7,758 nucleotides of DNA. It comes from Pseudanabaena sp. CAN_BIN31. Lineage in GTDB: Bacteria; Cyanobacteriota; Cyanobacteriia; Pseudanabaenales; Pseudanabaenaceae. Positions 1 through 3,825 of the stretch are shown here, one piece after another; the stretch's first letter is position 1, and every line of letters begins with the position of its first letter. The translations under genes and the position numbers were made by a program. The notes beneath the pieces were generated by a model that saw only the letters and a list, made by a program, of their open reading frames with translations, was not told where the DNA came from and made no database searches. Location of the stretch: assembly GCA_026785865.1 (NCBI GenBank), contig JAJAZG010000416.1, positions 1-7,758 of the forward strand, in the 5' to 3' direction.

Positions 1-1
1 C

Positions 2-469
2 ATTACAGGTGGCGCACCTGCGGACTACACGCCTGTATTGATGGGTATTACTAAGGCAAGTTTGAATACCGACAGCTTCATCTCGGCGGCAAGTTTCCAA
101 GAGACTACTCGTGTGCTTACGGAAGCGGCGATCGAAGGTAAGTCTGACTGGTTGCGCGGCTTAAAGGAGAACGTGATTATCGGTCGTCTGATTCCTGCGG
201 GTACTGGCTTTAATGCTTACGATACGCCAATTGTTGAAGTCGATAATGGCTATGAGCCAGATCTCGGCTACAACGAAGAAGCAGATGATGTGATCATTGA
301 TGACAATACTGCTCGCAATTATCAAATCATTGAGCCTCGGATCGAGCCACTCCGTGTTGTCGATAAACCTCGCAGTCGTCGCAGCTTTGACGATGAGCTA
401 GTGGATGATGATGTGGAGTTTGAAGACGAGGAGGAAGAAGACGATGATGAGTTTGAGGATGAAGATTAA
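2..469 (+). CDS. rpoC2: RNA polymerase beta'' subunit, C-terminal fragment (5' end outside window)
   Basis: This is the last 155 codons of the cyanobacterial beta'' subunit, which carries the C-terminal half of the bacterial beta' chain in the split cyanobacterial/plastid RNA polymerase. The reading frame is open from base 2, so the gene starts upstream of the window. The recognisable conserved stretch includes ITGGAPADYTPVLMGITKAS, then SFISAASFQETTRVLTEAAI and the segment GLKENVIIGRLIPAGTG, which is the highly conserved end of beta' (jaw/clamp closing region). About 60 residues of poorly conserved tail follow. The last 26 or so residues are almost entirely Asp and Glu with a few Phe and Val, giving a strongly acidic tail. 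The stop codon TAA at 467-469 is followed at once by a hairpin terminator. rpoB and rpoC1 are normally upstream in cyanobacteria but are not in view. Confidence 0.96.
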   Translation: MTGGAPADYTPVLMGITKASLNTDSFISAASFQETTRVLTEAAIEGKSDWLRGLKENVIIGRLIPAGTGFNAYDTPIVEVDNGYEPDLGYNEEADDVIIDDNTARNYQIIEPRIEPLRVVDKPRSRRSFDDELVDDDVEFEDEEEEDDDEFEDED

Positions 470-472
470 TTA

Positions 473-512
473 AAAACAAGAGAGGATCGGCTTGCCGATC
501 CTCTCTTGTTTT
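473..512 (+). terminator. Rho-independent terminator of rpoC2
   Basis: A perfect inverted repeat begins four bases after the rpoC2 stop. The arm at 473-491 pairs with 494-512 around a two-base centre, giving about 18 base pairs with a GC-rich core (GAGGATCGGC / GCCGATCCTC). An A-run lies on the left and TTTT on the right. Because it is symmetrical it could stop transcription from both directions, protecting rpoC2 from antisense reading out of the minus-strand block. Confidence 0.85.
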
Positions 513-532
513 ACAGAGCTTTGCGAACAACC

Positions 533-591
533 AAACCCAGATAATTTATAAAAGCCCCGCGAAGCGGGGCTTTTATAAATTATCTGGGTTT
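533..591. terminator. Second, very long perfect palindrome; bidirectional terminator or palindromic repeat element
   Basis: The arm 533-560 is perfectly complementary to 564-591, a 28 bp stem with a three-base GAA loop. The inner core, AAAAGCCCCGC / GCGGGGCTTTT, has the shape of an ordinary bidirectional terminator. The outer 17 bp on each side are mostly A/T and also pair without a mismatch. A simple terminator does not need such a long stem, so the element may be a short interspersed palindromic repeat. It lies 20 bp after the first hairpin. Confidence 0.75.
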
Positions 592-621
592 TAGACTTGT
601 TGAGAGCCAGTGTACGACTTT

Positions 622-698
622 TTAAATTTTCTGAATTGGTGCAATTTTGAGATCAATAATTTTTTAACTTGCCCTTTTCTTATGCTTCACGCGATCGC
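622..698 (-). pseudogene. Relic of the 3' end of a pcrA/uvrD helicase gene
   Basis: Read on the minus strand, this piece matches the end of the intact helicase gene at 3826-3970. Bases 675-698 match the pcrA segment ending in the HIP1 site at 3963-3970 (protein DRVKH). The middle of the C-terminal domain is then missing. Bases 622-673 match the last 16 or so codons and stop (relic protein ...IDLKIAPIQKI against IDPKIAPIQKI). One base is lost near 657-662, so the relic is not translatable as a whole. Several differences in the last codons are silent third-position changes (GCG/GCA, CCG/CCA, CAA/CAG, AAG/AAA, TAG/TAA). This suggests descent from a diverged helicase allele rather than a fresh copy of the resident one. 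Confidence 0.8.
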
Positions 699-758
699 TG
701 ACTCAAAAGACTAACCGATCCGATACTCATTAATTTTTACTAATAGGTTAGACGAGCC
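691..758 (-). pseudogene. Probable relic of the YoeB-type toxin gene (3' part)
   Basis: Bases 691-719 align without gaps to 1566-1594 of the toxin gene with 23 of 29 identical by eye, starting at a shared HIP1 site. After small insertions (near 720-724 and 731-738), the blocks ATACTCAT, ACTAATA and GACGAGCC line up with the toxin's GCTCAT, ACTAATA and CTCGACC. The corresponding toxin protein is the conserved SRRISDEHRFVYQVSDRE stretch. In the relic this is broken by stop codons and frameshifts. The match is weaker than for the two neighbouring relics, so a related RelE/YoeB paralogue is equally possible as source. Confidence 0.55.
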
Positions 759-763
759 GAATT

Positions 764-850
764 GCGATCGCCAATATCAGCAAGTAATGTTTGATAGGTT
801 TGCCAACTAATATCAGTAAGTACGGCATTACGATTAGCTACTGCTGCTGT
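764..850 (-). pseudogene. Relic duplicate of the N-terminal part of Uma2 gene 1
   Basis: Bases 773-847 repeat 1381-1455, inside the 5' part of the neighbouring Uma2 gene, with only about six mismatches in 75 bases. On the minus strand the relic reads AVANRNAVLTDISWQTYQ followed by TLLADIGDR, against TVANRNAVLTNISWQTYQ and ALLADISDHR in the intact gene. It then enters unrelated codons and a stop near 744. The relic's 5' edge overlaps the stop codon and last few codons of Uma2 gene 1 (838-850) in another frame, so it forms a truncated tandem copy fused directly to the gene's end. Confidence 0.85.
773..847. repeat. Direct repeat copy A (partner 1381-1455)
   Basis: This 75-base segment recurs at 1381-1455, offset by 608 bases, in the same orientation and about 92% identical by eye. 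Recombination between the two copies would delete nearly all of Uma2 gene 1, so the locus could be unstable. Confidence 0.85.
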
Positions 851-1491
851 ATCCATTGTTTAAACTCACGAATCAATTGATTCTCTCCCATTGTCTCTGA
901 CTTCGCTAACAAATCTTCTAAAACTTCACCAGATATCATTGGGAAAGTCGAACTATATTGCTGTTCCGTATACTTATCTTTATCTACTTGCAAATGATAA
1001 ATTTTTATACCCATTCTGCTATATTGCCAGAGTTCAGGTACGCCTAATTTTTGGTATATGGGCAATCTACGAGTACTAGAACTATGAATATCAACTTCTA
1101 CAACCAAATCGGGTGGTGGATCTATTTCGAGATCAATTTGAAATCTGCGGATGAGATGGGCATTTTGAATATAAAAACAAGAATCTGGCTCTATTCCTAT
1201 TTGTAAATCTTGGCGGTTAAATATGGTCGAGCCGAAGCTTTTGATATCTAGTCCTAATTCTTCGGTAAGTGCCACAATAATTCTTTCTAAGATTCTATTT
1301 ATGGCTTCATGAAGTTCTAAGGGCATTTTGATTTCTAAGGTTCCGCGATCGTAGGTTAAGAGGGTTGCGCGATGGTCGCTAATATCAGCAAGTAATGCTT
1401 GGTAGGTTTGCCAACTAATATTAGTAAGTACGGCGTTACGATTAGCTACTGTTGCTATTTCTGGTTTAGGGGCTATAGGTGTAATGGTCAT
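838..1491 (-). CDS. Uma2 family (DUF820) putative endonuclease, gene 1
   Basis: This 217-residue protein belongs to the Uma2/DUF820 family, which is greatly expanded in cyanobacteria and has a restriction-endonuclease-like PD-(D/E)xK fold. The true substrate is not known. Visible family features are LTYDRGTLEIKMP (45-57), the EPDSCFYI element with D103 (101-108), the core PPPDLVVEVD with D128 and E132 (125-134), and YQKLGVPELWQY (146-157). The position that usually carries the family's basic residue before the tyrosine appears to be Arg142 instead of Lys, a conservative change. The ATG at 1491 gives a typical N-terminus (MTITPIAPKPE). The gene lies 35 bp downstream of the toxin gene on the same strand and may be transcribed with it. 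Its last codons and stop overlap the truncated duplicate of its own 5' part at 764-850. Confidence 0.88.
   Translation of the reverse strand: MTITPIAPKPEIATVANRNAVLTNISWQTYQALLADISDHRATLLTYDRGTLEIKMPLELHEAINRILERIIVALTEELGLDIKSFGSTIFNRQDLQIGIEPDSCFYIQNAHLIRRFQIDLEIDPPPDLVVEVDIHSSSTRRLPIYQKLGVPELWQYSRMGIKIYHLQVDKDKYTEQQYSSTFPMISGEVLEDLLAKSETMGENQLIREFKQWIQQQ
1381..1455. repeat. Direct repeat copy B (inside Uma2 gene 1)
   Basis: This is the intact partner of 773-847. It encodes residues about 13 to 37 of the Uma2 protein and is the likely parent or sister of the relic. Confidence 0.85.
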
Positions 1492-1526
1492 GGTTTTATT
1501 TGTCTAGATTTTGCTCTGAGTTCCTA

Positions 1527-1790
1527 CTATTCATAATGACCTTTGCAAGCAGCGATTAAAATTTCGCGATCGCTAACTTGATAAACGAACCGATGCTCAT
1601 CACTAATACGTCTCGACCAGAAACCACTGAGTTCATATTTGAGGGGTTCTGGCTTACCTATTCCTGAAAATGGCGATCGCTCAATATCTTTAAGCAGTTC
1701 AACGATTTTATTATAAATTTTGCGATCCATTTTTGCCCATTCGTTGAAGTCAGCAAAGGCATCTGCTTCAAATAAAATCCTTCGTTTCAT
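1527..1790 (-). CDS. yoeB: YoeB/Txe-type toxin, ribosome-dependent mRNA endonuclease
   Basis: This 87-residue protein matches the YoeB family along its full length, near the usual 84-85 residues. YoeB binds the ribosomal A site and cleaves mRNA, halting translation. The family signature GKPEPLKYELSGFWSRRISD (residues 45-64) and the C-terminal LIAACKGHYE are clear. By comparison with E. coli YoeB, the catalytic residues E46, R65 and H83 correspond to E48, R67 and H85, so it looks active. It starts with the ATG at 1790, which overlaps the antitoxin stop by one base (TAATG). That arrangement implies translational coupling. A decayed fragment resembling its 3' half lies at 691-758. Confidence 0.93.
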   Translation of the reverse strand: MKRRILFEADAFADFNEWAKMDRKIYNKIVELLKDIERSPFSGIGKPEPLKYELSGFWSRRISDEHRFVYQVSDREILIAACKGHYE

Positions 1791-2011
1791 TAGATGCTAT
1801 CCCAGCTAACTTCGACAAGGTTGTTACGGTTTTTAATATTTTCAACCGCAGCAAGCAACTTTTTCCTATTGGTAGGATGTTCTAAGAGAAAAGATGTTTC
1901 ATCGCTTTCATACACGATAATCTCTATTGATTTACCCTGAAAAGCAGCTTTGAGGCTCTCTAGAAAGTTGCTGTCAAGTTCGTCCGCGTTTAGTCTATAG
2001 TTGATGTGCAT
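1790..2011 (-). CDS. Antitoxin of the YoeB-type toxin
   Basis: This 73-residue protein sits immediately upstream of the toxin, overlapping it by one base, as expected for a type II antitoxin that binds the toxin and represses their shared promoter. The C-terminal half (residues about 38-66, DETSFLLEHPTNRKKLLAAV then ENIKNRNN) resembles the toxin-neutralising tail of YefM (ETAYLL...NARRLMDSI...). The N-terminal half (MHINYRLNADELDSNFLESL, then KAAFQGKSIEIIVYE) does not show the YefM/Phd pattern. I therefore cannot name its DNA-binding fold. The start at 2011 is supported by an AGGAG ribosome-binding site nine bases upstream. The function is inferred from position and the C-terminal similarity. 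Confidence 0.8.
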   Translation of the reverse strand: MHINYRLNADELDSNFLESLKAAFQGKSIEIIVYESDETSFLLEHPTNRKKLLAAVENIKNRNNLVEVSWDSI

Positions 2012-2020
2012 TTTAATTTT

Positions 2021-2025
2021 CTCCT
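2021..2025 (-). promoter_or_regulatory. Ribosome-binding site of the antitoxin gene
   Basis: On the minus strand AGGAG stands nine bases before the ATG at 2011. It fixes the start codon of the antitoxin and is the clearest Shine-Dalgarno sequence in the accessory block. Confidence 0.7.
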
Positions 2026-2032
2026 AAATATA

Positions 2033-2083
2033 GCGCTTTGTGCTCTCAAAAATTTCTCTGGGTTTCACAAAAGTACAAAGCGC
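2033..2083. repeat. Inverted repeat upstream of the toxin-antitoxin operon
   Basis: GCGCTTTGT at 2033-2041 pairs perfectly with ACAAAGCGC at 2075-2083. The pairing extends inward by a G-T and a C-G pair, with a spacer of about 29 bases. It ends eight bases upstream of the ribosome-binding site of the antitoxin. It could be an operator for antitoxin/toxin autoregulation, an mRNA hairpin in the leader, or a small mobile palindromic repeat. The loop contains AAACCCAGA (minus strand), also found at the edge of the palindrome at 533-591. Confidence 0.55.
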
Positions 2084-2116
2084 CGTACCTTCTTAAATCG
2101 ATGCTAGTTTAAAGAC

Positions 2117-2154
2117 ATTCTGTATGAATCTTGCGAATTCTATCCATACAGAAT
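2117..2154. repeat. 10 bp inverted repeat between the 164-residue gene and the antitoxin
   Basis: ATTCTGTATG at 2117-2126 pairs perfectly with CATACAGAAT at 2145-2154 across 18 bases. It lies 17 bp after the stop of the upstream minus-strand gene. On that strand it is followed only by GTCTTTAAA, so it would be a poor terminator. An operator is an alternative. Confidence 0.45.
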
Positions 2155-2170
2155 ATCTTGCTAATTAGGG

Positions 2171-2665
2171 TTAATTGATCGCAGTTTTCAATCCCAACTT
2201 TTCTACAACTCGATTCTGAAATGCTTTGAGTCCACCAAGTTCTTTAAACTCTTCAGTAAGAGCTTCAATGTGATCGAGTAGTACGGCTTTGCCATGTCGC
2301 AAGTTAACGTCAAATCCGAAGACATCATCTTGATAAGGTGCATTGTCCCAAGGCTCTTTAGCCAGCCATAGCACCTGAACATGGCGAAAAAGCGGATATG
2401 CGTCATTAGGATTTAGATTATTTCCAATCACTTCATCCAAAATCATCACCAAGTGAGTCACTCTTGTGCGTTGACGCAGCAAAATAATATCTCCAGTTTT
2501 AGGCTTTTCAATATTTGCCTCCGATCCTTTTTTCCAGTGCAAATTAAGTTCGGGAACTAGAGAAGAATAATGCACTTCACTATATGTGTGCGCCCACTTA
2601 GTTGAATCGGGATGGTTGATATTTTTAGTCCATTTAAGGCGAGTCAAGTCGATTTTAGGATTCAT
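2171..2665 (-). CDS. Hypothetical protein, 164 residues, possibly PUA/EVE-like
   Basis: I do not recognise this protein with confidence. It is soluble, with no signal peptide or membrane segment. The middle reads KPKTGDIILLRQRTRVTHLV (about residues 54-73), then RHVQVLWLAKEPWDNAP and DDVFGFDVNLRHGKAV. The pattern of a GD turn, beta strands, a V-x-W-L strand and a later GF strand vaguely recalls EVE/PUA-type nucleic-acid-binding barrels, but this is a weak guess. The C-terminus is predicted helical (EALTEEFKELGGLKAFQNRV). The ATG at 2665 follows the stop of the upstream secreted-protein gene by 16 bp, with no convincing Shine-Dalgarno site, so the two are probably co-transcribed. The codon pattern and a continuous frame support a real gene. 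Confidence 0.75.
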   Translation of the reverse strand: MNPKIDLTRLKWTKNINHPDSTKWAHTYSEVHYSSLVPELNLHWKKGSEANIEKPKTGDIILLRQRTRVTHLVMILDEVIGNNLNPNDAYPLFRHVQVLWLAKEPWDNAPYQDDVFGFDVNLRHGKAVLLDHIEALTEEFKELGGLKAFQNRVVEKLGLKTAIN

Positions 2666-2681
2666 TTATCTTGTTTTATAC

Positions 2682-3136
2682 TTATTTTTTGCGACGAGGA
2701 TTAGCTTTACCCTTGCAAAGTTCCCACTTTCCATTTCTAAAAAAATAATCAGTGGGTGATTTGCATGTCCCAGAACGTTTGGAAGATACGTTGTTGGAAG
2801 AAGAAAAATCAAGAGAAGCTTTAGAAGTAATAGTATTTGTTTCTAGGTTTAGTAAAACAGCTTGACCCACTCGAAGACCTGAGCAAGTATCTCTAACGGA
2901 ATACCGTCTTTCCAATCTCTCACTGGCTTCTCTCGAAACTACAATATATCCAAGAGTTTGTTGCTCAAGACAGAAATCATAGGCTACCCCCCCACAATAT
3001 AATCGGATTCCTGACATCTCTGAGCGGGATCGATCAACACTGGATCGGACATCGCGGCATTACTTCCAATTATTGAAGTTATTGCAGTGACAGACCATAC
3101 TAAAAACTTTGTTACTAGAAGAGAATTTTTGGACAT
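2682..3136 (-). pseudogene. Small secreted Cys-containing protein, split by a frameshift in a G7 tract
   Basis: Two overlapping minus-strand frames join into one sensible protein. The first starts at the ATG at 3136 and reads MSKNSLLVTKFLVWSVTAIT, then SIIGSNAAMSDPVLIDPAQR and CQESDYIVGG before a TAG at 2984-2986. This is a typical signal peptide: positive start, hydrophobic core, small residues SNAA near position 27. The second frame continues with VAYDFCLEQQ and runs to 2682. Adding one G to the seven-G tract (2987-2993 on the plus strand as C) fuses them into 151 residues with five cysteines (41, 56, 85, 125, 141) and a basic end (ANPRRKK). I do not recognise the family. The break may be a real mutation, a sequencing error, or phase-variable or programmed slippage. 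As written, the downstream part alone could start at the ATG at 3017, but that peptide would lack the signal sequence. Confidence 0.75.
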
Positions 3137-3207
3137 TATGAGAATCTATCTATAGTACAGAAAACGTCACCTCAATATCCTAACATCTTCAATCAAGATT
3201 ATTATAG

Positions 3208-3233
3208 TGAAAATTTCGTGCAAGAAATTTTTA
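3208..3233 (-). terminator. Possible weak terminator after the pcrA-Uma2 pair
   Basis: AAAATTTC at 3210-3217 pairs with GAAATTTT at 3224-3231 around a six-base loop, just after the stop of Uma2 gene 2 on the minus strand. The stem is AT-rich and lacks a good T-run on that strand, so support is weak. A TATAAT hexamer on the minus strand (3201-3206) follows and could instead be the -10 box of a promoter for the secreted-protein gene, but no matching -35 box is seen. Confidence 0.3.
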
Positions 3234-3253
3234 TTGTATTTTAGTGAGATCTA

Positions 3254-3811
3254 TTAAAAACTTAACCACTCAAAAATCTGCGCGGGTGTCAGATTTAAAT
3301 CGATACCACCCAAAACAGGCAAAAACTGCGAACCTTCAAAAATCTGAATTCGGCGATCGCCGAATATCACCAAAATATTTTCATCTTTAGGATCGAGCAA
3401 CCAGCCTAACTCTGTACCATATTCGATGCAATGGAGTAAATTCGCCACGACCTTATTCTGTCGCTGATCTGGTGAGAGGATCTCAATTGCCCAATCGGGA
3501 TGAAGCTCAAATCGATTGGCAATCCGACCTGACGGATTACGTGGAATTCGCTCCCATCGGAATACTGATATATCAGGAACAATGGAAGCGCCGCCAAAAC
3601 TACACCGCAACTCGGAGAAAGCATAGGCAATCTTTGGAGTTTCCGTAACTTGGTTAATATCTGTACATAATTTAACCTGTAATCGGCTATGTTCACCTTG
3701 GGGCATGGTTTTTTGAGTGATTTGTCCATTAATGAATCCAGAAGCAGGCTTAGTTTCAGGTAAATCGAGAAATGATTCTAAACTGGTGGGTTTTGCTGTT
3801 GTAATGACCAT
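3254..3811 (-). CDS. Uma2 family (DUF820) putative endonuclease, gene 2
   Basis: This 185-residue protein is a standard-length Uma2/DUF820 member with an intact-looking PD-(D/E)xK-type centre. Visible elements are IVPDISVFRW with D80 (77-86), HPDWAIEILSP with D106 and E110 (104-114), then K120 after QRQN, and YGTELGWLLDP (131-141). An N-terminal ISGQ-like element appears as GFINGQITQKTMPQGEHSRL (25-44), with H41 typical of the family. It is only distantly similar to Uma2 gene 1 and is not a recent duplicate of it. The start codon at 3811 lies 14 bp after the pcrA stop, so it is probably read on the pcrA transcript. Whether it has anything to do with helicase function is unknown; Uma2 genes are scattered widely in cyanobacterial genomes. 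Confidence 0.88.
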   Translation of the reverse strand: MVITTAKPTSLESFLDLPETKPASGFINGQITQKTMPQGEHSRLQVKLCTDINQVTETPKIAYAFSELRCSFGGASIVPDISVFRWERIPRNPSGRIANRFELHPDWAIEILSPDQRQNKVVANLLHCIEYGTELGWLLDPKDENILVIFGDRRIQIFEGSQFLPVLGGIDLNLTPAQIFEWLSF

Positions 3812-3825
3812 GCTGTTACCTACAT

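Noticed and set aside
327..530. Minus-strand open frame of 67 codons opposite the rpoC2 end
   Set aside because: It lies antisense to conserved rpoC2 coding sequence and through the terminator hairpin. Its His/Pro-rich protein is the mirror of Asp/Glu codons, so it is a shadow.
600..2170. Possible transposon or insertion sequence carrying the toxin-antitoxin and Uma2 genes
   Set aside because: No transposase, terminal inverted repeats or target duplication could be found. The short inverted repeats are local hairpins.
2203..2406. 67-codon frame inside the 164-residue gene
   Set aside because: It is fully contained on the same strand in another frame, with no ribosome-binding site or recognisable motif.
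3406..3729. Open frame of 107 codons inside Uma2 gene 2
   Set aside because: It is a shifted frame of the same strand within a gene whose own frame carries clear Uma2 motifs.
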